From: Aeoliella straminimaris
GTDB lineage: Bacteria > Planctomycetota > Planctomycetia > Pirellulales > Lacipirellulaceae
DNA: 58,927 nucleotides
Direction of reading: 5' to 3'
Assembly (NCBI RefSeq): GCF_024054565.1
Contig: NZ_JAMXLR010000064.1
Span: 1 to 58,927 of the forward strand
Under the pieces are notes generated by a model. That model worked only from the letters and a program-made list of their open reading frames with translations, ran no database searches and was not told the origin of the DNA. A program made the position numbers and the translations under genes. Below are positions 34,002-41,841 of the stretch, one piece after another. Numbering within the stretch: the stretch's first letter is position 1; each line of letters begins with the position of its first letter.

Positions 34002-34079
34002 AATTAGCGAGTATTAGCGTAGATTAGTGTTCTTTTAAAAGTCGCTCCGTGTCCTCCGTGACCTCTGTGGTTAGTTAAT
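34002..34079 (-). repeat. Right flank of inverted-repeat cassette
   Basis: Inverted counterpart of 33465-33536: read on the minus strand it gives AACCACAGAGGTCACGGAGG and then GAACACTAATCTACGCTAAT. It ends 12 bases from the yeaH stop codon. Both motif types are, to my knowledge, found as dispersed intergenic repeats in many unrelated bacterial genomes. Confidence 0.75.
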
Positions 34080-34090
34080 TCTTGCCTGTT

Positions 34091-35206
34091 CTATCGACCC
34101 GTTCCCAGGAACGTTCGAATCGCCTCGTAGATTGCGTCGCGATCTTCCATTTCGGCAGTAACCAGGGTGTCGTACTCGTCGCCAAAGCGGCCTTCGAGGT
34201 TGCCCAGGTACTCGCCGCTACCGTACGGGCTTTCGACCTGGCCATAACAATACAGGTTAACGTGTGGGATGATTTTCTCCCGCAAAATATTGAAGGCTCG
34301 CTCGTTGTCCTCGCCCCAGTTATCGCCGTCGGAGAACTGAAAGACGTACAGATTCCAATCGGCGGGCGGCAATTCTTCTTCGATGATCTGTGCGCACACC
34401 TTGTAGGCACTCGAAATCCGCGTGCCACCGCTTTCGCGGGTGTGGTAAAAGGTGTGTTCGTCCACGGCCTTAGCGGCCGCGTCGTGAATGATGTAGCGGG
34501 TTTCGATACCGCCATATTGCTGGGCGAGCCAAGTGTCGATCCAGAACGCTGCGGTGCGGACGATCTGCTTCTGCTCGTCGGTCATCGAGCCGCTGACGTC
34601 CATCATGTAGATGACGGCAGCGTTGACCTCCGGCTTGCTGATAGTGGTCCAACTGCGGTACTGCTGGTCGCCCTTGATTGGCGTCACACGGGGTTCGTCC
34701 GGCTCGTAGCTGCCCGTGGAAATCTGCCGCTTGAGGGCCTTCAGGTAAGTTCGCTTCTTGTGCCGCAGCGATTCGGGGCCTGTGGAGCGAATGCTGTTGT
34801 ACTTGGCTTTGTCCTGCTCGATCGAGGCGGTGCCCTTCGGCTGGATGTTGGGTAGCTCCAATGCATCGCCCAGGATGTCGGCCAGCTCTTCGAGCGTCAT
34901 GTCGACTTCGAGCAGATGACCGCCACCAGGATCGGAACCGGCCTCGCCAGGCCCTCCGGGTCGCTCCTTGCCACCTTTACCGACGGGCGTGCCTTCTTCC
35001 CCTTCGCCCTGCCCCACGCCACCGTTGCCGTTGTCGCCAAAACGGAATCGCGGCACGTCGAGCTGCGGGATCGGGATACTCACCAGATCCTTGTTCTTGC
35101 GCCCAATCATCTCGCCATGCGAAACGTACTTCTTCAGATTCTCGCGGACTTTGCCACGCACAATCTGCCGAAAACGGCGCTGGTCACGTTCTATCTTGAG
35201 GGACAT
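34091..35206 (-). CDS. yeaH: YeaH/YhbH family (DUF444) protein
   Basis: 371 residues. DUF444 signatures: SLKIERDQRRFRQIVRGKVRENLKKYV and ISIPQLDVPRFRFGDNGNGGVGQGEGEEG (the glycine-rich linker, here interrupted by PVGKGGKERPGG), then a von Willebrand A-like domain, AAVIYMMDVSGSMTDEQKQIVR with the D-x-S-x-S metal-binding motif, ETRYIIHDAAAKAVDE, and SGGTRISSAYKVC. In enterobacteria YeaH works with the kinase YeaG/PrkA in the response to nitrogen starvation and stress. Here prkA is directly upstream with a hairpin repeat between. Confidence 0.94.
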   Translation of the reverse strand: MSLKIERDQRRFRQIVRGKVRENLKKYVSHGEMIGRKNKDLVSIPIPQLDVPRFRFGDNGNGGVGQGEGEEGTPVGKGGKERPGGPGEAGSDPGGGHLLEVDMTLEELADILGDALELPNIQPKGTASIEQDKAKYNSIRSTGPESLRHKKRTYLKALKRQISTGSYEPDEPRVTPIKGDQQYRSWTTISKPEVNAAVIYMMDVSGSMTDEQKQIVRTAAFWIDTWLAQQYGGIETRYIIHDAAAKAVDEHTFYHTRESGGTRISSAYKVCAQIIEEELPPADWNLYVFQFSDGDNWGEDNERAFNILREKIIPHVNLYCYGQVESPYGSGEYLGNLEGRFGDEYDTLVTAEMEDRDAIYEAIRTFLGTGR

Positions 35207-35238
35207 CGTTTATCGTCGTTACTGGTGGTTGCTGGAGT

Positions 35239-35402
35239 GTGTCATCCTGAGGGAGCCTAAGCGACTGAAGGTTGTCGGGCGAATGCGGGGTTCGGAATTC
35301 GGAATGCGGAATGTCCCTCCATCGAGACTATTCCTCATTCCGAATTCCCACTTCCGCATTCAATAGATTCTTCAGTCGCTTGCCGCTCCCTCAGAATGAC
35401 AC
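35239..35402. repeat. Nested long hairpin between prkA and yeaH
   Basis: Outer arms of 32-33 bases (35239-35270 and 35370-35402) read GTGTCATCCTGAGGGAGC and, inverted, GTGTCATTCTGAGGGAGC, both ending AAGCGACTGAAG; they differ by one indel and about three bases. Inner arms (about 35281-35313 and 35336-35361) share GAATGCGG and GGAATTCGGAATG. The structure begins eight bases after the prkA stop codon. It can fold in RNA and may reduce transcription or translation of yeaH relative to prkA. Confidence 0.8.
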
Positions 35403-35409
35403 TGACTTC

Positions 35410-37467
35410 TTACTCCTTCTTCGAATCGCCACGAGCAAAGATGCTCGCCACGTAGTTCAAGACGTCCGTGGCGCTTTCTTCGTCGTATCCGTAGTTGCGG
35501 ATCAGACGATCTTTGACGATGTCGATTTTCTTCTGCGTATCGGCATCGACCACGTTGGAAACCAGGCTCGTGAGCTTGATCGTGTCCTTCTGGTCCTCGA
35601 ACAACTTGAGCTCGAGCGCCTTGTACAGACGTTCGTTCGACTTGTAGTCGAACTTCTTGCCGTCCATCATCAAGGCGGCGATGTAGTTCATGATTTCGCG
35701 GCGGAAATCGTCCTTGCGGCTCTCGGGGATGTCGATCTTCTCTTCGATCGACCGCATGAGCCGCTCGTCCGGCTCTTCGTACTGACCAGTGAAGGCGTTC
35801 TTGACCTTTTCCTTCTGGGTGTAGGCCTTCACGTTGTCGATGTAGTTTCCGCAGAGGCGGGCCAGGGCGTCCTCGTCGGCGGCGATGGCACGTTGTACTT
35901 CGTTCTTCACGATGTTCTCGTACTCCTCCTTCACCACCGACAAAAGTTCGCGGTACTCATGCTTGGTCTCGTCGCTGTTGATCAGGCTGTGGTGTTTCAG
36001 CCCCGTTTCCAGTTCATTAAGCACCATGAACGGATTGATGCTCTTCGATTCGGGATGCGCAACCAGCGCATTGGAGATCTTGTCCTGCACATACCGTGGG
36101 CTGATACCCACCATGCCTTCGTTCACGGCCTGGTCGCGCAACTCTTTGATATTGTCTTCCGTGAAACCAGGCAGCGTCTTGCCGTTGTAAAGCTTGAGCT
36201 TCTGCAGCCGGGTAAGTCCCGCGTGCTTAGGCTCCTCGAGCCGCGTGAGAATGGCCCACATGGCGGCCATCTCGATGGTATGCGGGGCAATCCGCTTGCC
36301 CTTGACCGTCTTGTTGTTGTAGTCCTTCTCGTAGATCTTGATCTCGTTGTCGAGGATCGTTACATACGGGATGTCGATCTTCACCGTGCGGTCGCGCAGC
36401 GCTTCCATGAACTCGTTGTTTTGCAGCCGCTTGTACTCCGGCTCATTCGTGTGACCAACAATCACCTCGTCGATATCGGTCTGCGCGAACTTCTTTGGCT
36501 TGATCCGGTGCTCCTGGCTGGCGCCCAGCAGATCGTACAGGAACGCCACGTCCAGCTTCAGCACTTCCACGAACTCGATCAGACCACGGTTTGCGATGTT
36601 GAATTCGCCATCGAAGTTGAATGCCCGTGGATCGCTGTCGCTACCGTACTCGGCAATCTTGCGATAGTTGATGTCGCCGGTCAGCTCCGTGGCGTCCTGG
36701 TTCTTTTCGTCCTTCGGCTGGAAGGTACCAATGCCGATGCGGTCTTTTTCGCTAAGGATCAGCCGTTTGACGCGCACATCCTGGATCACCTTGGTCCAGT
36801 CGCCGTCGTACTTTTTGAGTCGCTGCTGATAGATGAATCGGCAGAACGGGTCGAGTTCGCCGGTGATCTTTACCTGCGGCTCGTCTTCGCTACGTTCTGC
36901 GTTCAAGCGTTCTTCCACGTCGGCACGGAACCGCTCGGGAATCAGGTGCAGTGGCTCCTCGTTCATCGGGCACCATTCGATCGCATCGGGATTGTCGGGC
37001 TCGCTTTCACTCACCCAGCCCAACGTGTAGAGTGCTCCCTCATCGGTTGACGAGTACCGCTCGAGGCCCTTCTTCAACAGTCGGGCAATGGTGCTCTTGC
37101 TGCTTCCCACGGGACCGTGGAGCAGCAGAACCCGGCGTTCGATGCCGTAGCCGTTAGCCGCGCTTTCCAGGGCGTTGACCAGATGCTCCAGCGATCCGCG
37201 CAGACCGAACACGGCGTCTTTGCCATCATTGTCCGGGTCGTTGAAGAAGCGGTAGAACTTCTTCTTCTCCCGCCCTGATTCGATGATATCCACGCCGTAC
37301 GACAGGATCATGTCGTACAGTCGCTGGTATGCCGTGCGTGTGACCGAGGGATTCGCACGGACGATCTCGAGGTATTCCTCGAACGAACCAATCCAATTCT
37401 TGCGGCGGAACTGATCGCGGTCCTGGCGTTGGGCGACCAAGTCGATAATCGTGCGTCCCTCACTCAT
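35410..37467 (-). CDS. prkA: PrkA serine protein kinase
   Basis: 685 residues, the size of PrkA/YeaG. N-terminal AAA+ part: RVLLLHGPVGSSKSTIARLLKKGLE is the Walker A loop (G-P-V-G-S-S-K-S), later GLIEFVEVLKLDVAFLYDLLGASQEH and VGHTNEPEYKRLQNNEFMEALRDRTVKIDIPYV. The C-terminal PrkA domain has ISPRYVQDKISNAL and FDYKSNERLYKALELKLFEDQKD. It is first in the prkA-yeaH-spoVR set. A GGGAG sequence precedes the ATG at a 9-base spacing. Recent work treats parts of this family as AAA+ proteases, so kinase as the sole activity should not be assumed. Confidence 0.95.
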   Translation of the reverse strand: MSEGRTIIDLVAQRQDRDQFRRKNWIGSFEEYLEIVRANPSVTRTAYQRLYDMILSYGVDIIESGREKKKFYRFFNDPDNDGKDAVFGLRGSLEHLVNALESAANGYGIERRVLLLHGPVGSSKSTIARLLKKGLERYSSTDEGALYTLGWVSESEPDNPDAIEWCPMNEEPLHLIPERFRADVEERLNAERSEDEPQVKITGELDPFCRFIYQQRLKKYDGDWTKVIQDVRVKRLILSEKDRIGIGTFQPKDEKNQDATELTGDINYRKIAEYGSDSDPRAFNFDGEFNIANRGLIEFVEVLKLDVAFLYDLLGASQEHRIKPKKFAQTDIDEVIVGHTNEPEYKRLQNNEFMEALRDRTVKIDIPYVTILDNEIKIYEKDYNNKTVKGKRIAPHTIEMAAMWAILTRLEEPKHAGLTRLQKLKLYNGKTLPGFTEDNIKELRDQAVNEGMVGISPRYVQDKISNALVAHPESKSINPFMVLNELETGLKHHSLINSDETKHEYRELLSVVKEEYENIVKNEVQRAIAADEDALARLCGNYIDNVKAYTQKEKVKNAFTGQYEEPDERLMRSIEEKIDIPESRKDDFRREIMNYIAALMMDGKKFDYKSNERLYKALELKLFEDQKDTIKLTSLVSNVVDADTQKKIDIVKDRLIRNYGYDEESATDVLNYVASIFARGDSKKE

Positions 37468-38188
37468 CTTTTACACTCCCGAAGGTATAAAGCCTCGCAT
37501 CATCGCGAGACGAAATTACGTGTATGGAAGGCAGTAGTACTTGAATTTATCCAGCAACGAACCCAGCGCAACCTTATGGCTGGCCGCGCCTGGTCACTCC
37601 TCGTTTCACGTGCCGTTTCGCACCGACCACACCTTCGTTCCGTCGACTCGCGCAGACGCTTACGAAGCGGACCAGCGGGAGCCATCGGGCGGGGAGCCAA
37701 CACGCGTCCATTGCGGTTGGGTGCGGCTAAGAAAGCTGGCGGGGGATAGACTGTCGACCCCGCGAGAGAGTGCTGCTCGCCGCATACACCCGATAGAACC
37801 TGAAGCACACGACTCCGCGAGCACTCGTCGCGCTGCTCGTCGGATCGGTCCTACCGAAAACGAGTAACACGGCGTGTTGCGAAATCGCCTGCCGAAGGCG
37901 AGGTTGGCAAAGATCGGCGGAAGGTAAGGTGGGGGCGTGTCGGCCGAAGGTTCGCTTGCGGCCGCGATTCACTTGCTTGCGGGAACATCCCTGCCGCAGC
38001 AAATCGCACCTGTTCATCTAATTCAAGTATTGTTCGCAGATTCAAGCGCGGCAACACCGATATTCGATTGGAGCGTAAGAATCGGCAATTTGTCGCCAAT
38101 CCGTACATCCCCCTTGGAGGACACTTTTCGGTGGGGGACACCGGTTTTTGAGCGTCCGAAAGCCAGAGAATACGTTTTACGGGTCGGT
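37468..38188. other. Intergenic region without a supported gene
   Basis: About 720 bases upstream of prkA. All open frames are Arg/Pro/Ser-rich without domain sequence. A short hairpin CTCGC/GCGAG lies near 37493-37510, in the prkA leader. No RNA gene was recognised. The stretch is long for this genome and may contain the prkA regulatory region or a decayed gene. Confidence 0.4.
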
Positions 38189-39283
38189 TCAGCTCTCCTT
38201 TTTGCCGCCGCCACTGCGTCGGCGACCCCGACCGCCACGTGAACCACCCCGGCTGCGGCTCGACCGCTTCCGCTCGCCTCGGGCGGCAATGTTGGCGTCC
38301 ACAACGACACCAATGGCCTCGTGCCAGGGGGGAATATTCTTGTGCGACACCGTTCGGACGCGCTTTTCTGGCGTCTCATCCGACGAGTCTTCATCGTCGA
38401 CGCCACCAGTGGCGACGAAGTCTTCGTCTTCGGCGGAGCTCTCATCAGATTCGTCTGCTTCGTCTGCTTCGTCCGATGCCTCGCCAGAGATGCGCTTGCG
38501 TCCACGACCACGGCGGCGCCCGCGGCGACGGCGACCACGGCGGCGTTCGCCTTCGCCTTCGCCTTCTTTTTCTTCGCTCGACTCCTTGGCTTGGTCCTCC
38601 GCCTGATCTTCAGCTTGCGACTCGGAGTCTATATCAGCGACTGGCTCTGCCTCGGCCACTTCCGACTCTTCGGCTTCCACGGTTGGTTCGGGCGGCGGGG
38701 TGGCCTTCTTACGACCACCAAACGGAAACCAATCTGGCAGCGTCAAACCAGTGCCACCAAATCCAGACGGTGCCGCCGGCATGGGTGCTTCTTCCTGCTG
38801 TTGCTCCCTTGCCGCTGTTTCTTGGACTTCAGGCTCTTCAGCAGCAACGGCCGTCTCGGCGACAAGATCCGTGTCTTCTTTAAGCTGCTCTACGACGGCC
38901 ACTTCGGGCGACTCGTCCTCAGGAGCATCGTCCTCAGGAGCATCGACCTCGGAAGCATCCTCCTGCGATGCCTTTTCTTCCGTATCGCTGGGCGACTCTG
39001 CCTCGACTTCGGCCCCCTTCGAGTCGGCAACGGGCTCCGCAGCCTTTTCGGGCTCGGCTTCGACGGCGGGCGGGGCTTCCGGCTCCTCGACTTCCAAGCC
39101 AAACTCCTCGGCCAGATCTCCCCAAGCACTTGGGGGACGCGTGGGAGCACGGTGCTCGATCGCCGGTTGGGCGGGGACCTCGGCCGGAGGAGCAGATTGC
39201 TCGGCCTCGGGTTCTGCGGTCGGCTCGATGCCCAGACTTTCGTTCAGGGCTGCCCACTTGTCCTGTTGGTCGCCGGATTCCAT
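38189..39283 (-). CDS. Low-complexity acidic/basic protein, putative RNA-binding
   Basis: 364 residues from the ATG at 39283, which follows no in-frame family-like sequence upstream. It begins ESGDQQDKWAALNESLGIEP. Residues 20-235 are extremely rich in Glu, Ala, Pro, Asp and Val, with one ordered-looking island (LTLPDWFPFGGRKK). Then comes an Arg/Gly block (ERRRGRRRRGRRRGRGRKR), an acidic Asp/Glu/Ser block, a conserved-looking NIPPWHEAIGVVVDANIAAR, and a final Arg/Ser/Gly tail. Arg-Gly tails and the P-W-x-E-A-I-G-V-V-V-D-A-N motif recur in planctomycete proteins, as I recall; RNA binding is inference. Divergent from the next gene. Confidence 0.75.
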   Translation of the reverse strand: MESGDQQDKWAALNESLGIEPTAEPEAEQSAPPAEVPAQPAIEHRAPTRPPSAWGDLAEEFGLEVEEPEAPPAVEAEPEKAAEPVADSKGAEVEAESPSDTEEKASQEDASEVDAPEDDAPEDESPEVAVVEQLKEDTDLVAETAVAAEEPEVQETAAREQQQEEAPMPAAPSGFGGTGLTLPDWFPFGGRKKATPPPEPTVEAEESEVAEAEPVADIDSESQAEDQAEDQAKESSEEKEGEGEGERRRGRRRRGRRRGRGRKRISGEASDEADEADESDESSAEDEDFVATGGVDDEDSSDETPEKRVRTVSHKNIPPWHEAIGVVVDANIAARGERKRSSRSRGGSRGGRGRRRSGGGKKES

Positions 39284-39437
39284 GTAAATTGACTTCTGTG
39301 GAGATAGGTTAGATAAGGCTCTGGTACATTGTGGGGCCCAGCCGCCAGTGGGCTTTCCGAAAATCGCCCAATACCAGACAGTATAAGTATTTACGCCGAT
39401 TCTCGAAAGCCAGCAGAAACCCCACAGATGCAGCGTT

Positions 39438-40685
39438 ATGAAGCAAGATAGCAAATCGTCGATTGTCGAAGAGGTCGAACTTCGCGGGCACATCATCGAT
39501 AGCCTGCTGCTGCCCAAGGTGCTCGACACCATCACCTCGGGCGGCGGGACCTTCGAAATTCGCCAGATTTCCATCGGCAGCGGGCGACACGACCCTAGCC
39601 ACGCCGTGCTGGGGGTTTACGCCGAAGACCAGCAGACGCTCGACGAAATTCTCGCCCAGATCTCCGACCATGGCGCCACGCCCACTGCCGGGCAGGATTG
39701 CCGACTGGTAGAAGCCGACATCGATGGCGCGCTGCCCGAAGGCTTCTACAGTTCGACCAACCAGCGAACCGAGATCCGGCTCGACGGACAGTGGACCGAG
39801 GTGGCCGACCAGGAGATGGACTGTGGCGTGGTGCTCGACGTCGATAGCCGACAGCCCCGCTGCCTGCCGATGACCGACGTCAAGCAGGGAATGCCGGTTG
39901 TGGTGGGACACGCCGGGGTGCGAGTATTTCCCCTCGAACGGCAAGACGCTGGCCACGCCTTCAGTTTCATGAACAGTTCGGTCAGCACCGAAAAGCCGAA
40001 GCGAGTGGTGGTCCGCGAGATCGCCCAGGCGTTGCTCGACAACCGCCATGGCCCTGGCAAGTCGCTGCTGGTAGGCGGACCGGCCATCATCCACACTGGC
40101 AGTGGCCCGTTGGTCAGCGAGCTGATCCGCCGGGGCTACCTGCAAAAACTGTACGCCGGCAACGCCCTGGCAACGCACGACATCGAACAGTCGATTTTCG
40201 GCACTAGCCTGGGCGTGAATGTGCAAGATGCTCAGATCGCCGAGGCGGGTCACGAACATCACCTCCGCGCCATTAACCGCATCCGCCGCGCGGGGTCCAT
40301 CGCTCAAGCCGTGGAGTCGGGCGCGCTGACCAGCGGCATTATGCACGACTGCGTGAAGCACGACGTCGACTTCCTGCTGGCCGGCAGCATCCGCGACGAC
40401 GGCCCCCTACCCGACGTACTGACCGACGCCCTCGAGGCCCAGCGGCAAATGCGGGCCGGACTGAAGGATGTGACGTTCTGCCTGATGGTCGCCACGATGC
40501 TGCACTCGGTGGCCGTGGGCAACCTGCTGCCGGCGTGGGTGAAGGTGGTATGCGTCGACATCAACCCCTCGACCGTCATCAAACTGGCCGACCGCGGCAG
40601 TTTCCAGACGGTGGGCTTGGTGACGGACGTCGAACCGTTTTTCCGATCGCTGCTGGCGGAAGTGGATGAACTGGAGAAGCAGTAG
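39438..40685 (+). CDS. Ornithine cyclodeaminase, TIGR00300 (LOR/SDH-type) family
   Basis: 415 residues. N-terminal domain VEEVELRGHIIDSLLLPKVLDTI with FEIRQISIGSGRHDPSHA is the LOR/SDH conserved domain. The C-terminal part is a Rossmann fold: KSLLVGGPAIIHTGSGPLVSELI, YAGNALATHDIEQSIFGTSLG, HHLRAINRIRRAGSI and LVVATMLHSVAVGNLLP-like sequence. The family is known from archaea and as the C-terminal half of the cyanobacterial AgrE/ArgZ bifunctional enzyme, where it makes proline from ornithine with release of ammonia, using NAD. The next gene is the corresponding arginine-degrading half, which supports the same function here. Confidence 0.85.
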   Translation: MKQDSKSSIVEEVELRGHIIDSLLLPKVLDTITSGGGTFEIRQISIGSGRHDPSHAVLGVYAEDQQTLDEILAQISDHGATPTAGQDCRLVEADIDGALPEGFYSSTNQRTEIRLDGQWTEVADQEMDCGVVLDVDSRQPRCLPMTDVKQGMPVVVGHAGVRVFPLERQDAGHAFSFMNSSVSTEKPKRVVVREIAQALLDNRHGPGKSLLVGGPAIIHTGSGPLVSELIRRGYLQKLYAGNALATHDIEQSIFGTSLGVNVQDAQIAEAGHEHHLRAINRIRRAGSIAQAVESGALTSGIMHDCVKHDVDFLLAGSIRDDGPLPDVLTDALEAQRQMRAGLKDVTFCLMVATMLHSVAVGNLLPAWVKVVCVDINPSTVIKLADRGSFQTVGLVTDVEPFFRSLLAEVDELEKQ

Positions 40686-40865
40686 CCGCGGACGAAGGGT
40701 GCCTCCCAAAGGAAAGTGCGTGTCTGAAACACCGATGTTGAGCAGCTACCCCATCACCACCACGGCGAAGCTTCCACCGCAGGCCTTTGATAAACCCCGG
40801 CGGCGTTCGCCAAGCCGACTTGATTTGTCAGTCGTCGACACTACCTCAGAATGACTGTTAACACG

Positions 40866-41702
40866 ATGAAGCACTCCCCTACCCTGCTCATGTGCCCGCC
40901 AGAGTTCTTTGGCATTGAGTACGAGATCAACCCGTGGATGAACGTCGAGGTGGCGGCCGATCACGCCGTGGCCGAGCAGCAGTGGAATGGGCTTCACGAA
41001 CATCTGAAGTCAACCGGCATTGCCATCGAACGGGTCGAGCCAGTCCAGGGGCTGCCCGACCTGGTGTTCACGGCCAATGCGGGGTTGGTGTATGAGAACC
41101 GGGTGCTGGTCTCGCGATTTCGGCATCCTCAGCGGCAAGGCGAGTCGCCGGTATTTCGCGCGTGGTTCGAGTCGTTTGGATTCGAAGTCATCGAGTTCGC
41201 GCCCGCCGACCAAGGGGGCGGGTACGACTTCGAAGGCGCAGGCGACGCCTTATTCTGCGGCGACACCTTGTTTGCCGGCTATCGCATGCGGAGCGACGCC
41301 ACTTGCCATCAGCAGATCGGGGCACTCTTGGGCGTGCGGGTGATCCCCGTGGAGTTGGTCGACGCGCGGTACTATCACCTGGATACTTGCTTTTGCCCAT
41401 TGGCCGAGGACGTAGCCATCTGGTACCCACCGGCCTTCGACGATTACGGTCGCCGGGCCATCGAAGGGACGATCGGCAACCTGATCGAGGTCGAACAGGC
41501 CGAAGCCGAGCGGTTCGCTTGCAATGCCGTGGTGGTTGGCCAGCAGGTGTTCACCAATACCGGCTGCCCCAAGCTGCACGAGGAGTTGGCATCCCGTGGC
41601 TACTCGCCGACGGCCACGCCGCTGGACGAGTTCGTCAAAGCCGGCGGCAGCGCGAAGTGCCTCACGCTACGACTCGATGGCGAAGAAGCTGCCCTCTGGT
41701 AA
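40866..41702 (+). CDS. Arginine dihydrolase-like guanidino-modifying enzyme
   Basis: 278 residues of the amidinotransferase/dimethylarginine hydrolase fold. Seen: LMCPPEFFGIEYEINPWM, GLPDLVFTANAGLVYENRVL (Asn71 with this start), the acidic YDFEGAGDALFCGD, HLDTCFCPLAEDVA with the catalytic His, and GGSAKCLTLRL with the nucleophile Cys265. F-E-I-N-P-W-M and T-A-N-A belong to the arginine dihydrolase branch (ArgZ/AgrE N-terminal domain), which turns arginine into ornithine, CO2 and two ammonia. An ATG at 40851 is the alternative start; 40866 places the key Asn and Cys at nearly the published ArgZ numbers as I recall them. Preceded by the ornithine cyclodeaminase gene. Confidence 0.82.
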   Translation: MKHSPTLLMCPPEFFGIEYEINPWMNVEVAADHAVAEQQWNGLHEHLKSTGIAIERVEPVQGLPDLVFTANAGLVYENRVLVSRFRHPQRQGESPVFRAWFESFGFEVIEFAPADQGGGYDFEGAGDALFCGDTLFAGYRMRSDATCHQQIGALLGVRVIPVELVDARYYHLDTCFCPLAEDVAIWYPPAFDDYGRRAIEGTIGNLIEVEQAEAERFACNAVVVGQQVFTNTGCPKLHEELASRGYSPTATPLDEFVKAGGSAKCLTLRLDGEEAALW

Positions 41703-41723
41703 GGTGCTCGCTCGAGGGCGCAC

Positions 41724-41770
41724 AAAAAAACCGGAGCCCCTCATAAAGAGAGGCTCCGGTCTGTAGTTTT
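41724..41770 (+). terminator. Bidirectional terminator between convergent genes
   Basis: ACCGGAGCC (41731-41739) and GGCTCCGGT (41753-41761) form a perfect 9-bp stem around a 13-base loop. Seven A precede it and CTGTAGTTTT follows, so it can work for the arginine dihydrolase gene on the plus strand and the porin gene on the minus strand. Confidence 0.8.
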
Positions 41771-41841
41771 CAGAGATTTCCAACCGTTGGCGGTGGGGGA
41801 ATCGCGGTAGCAGTGCTTGTCGCCGCGGGTCGGTAAGTCTC

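Noticed and set aside
37500..38188. Several 96-108 codon ORFs upstream of prkA on both strands
   Set aside because: All are Arg/Pro/Ser-rich, overlap one another on both strands and show no domain or start context.
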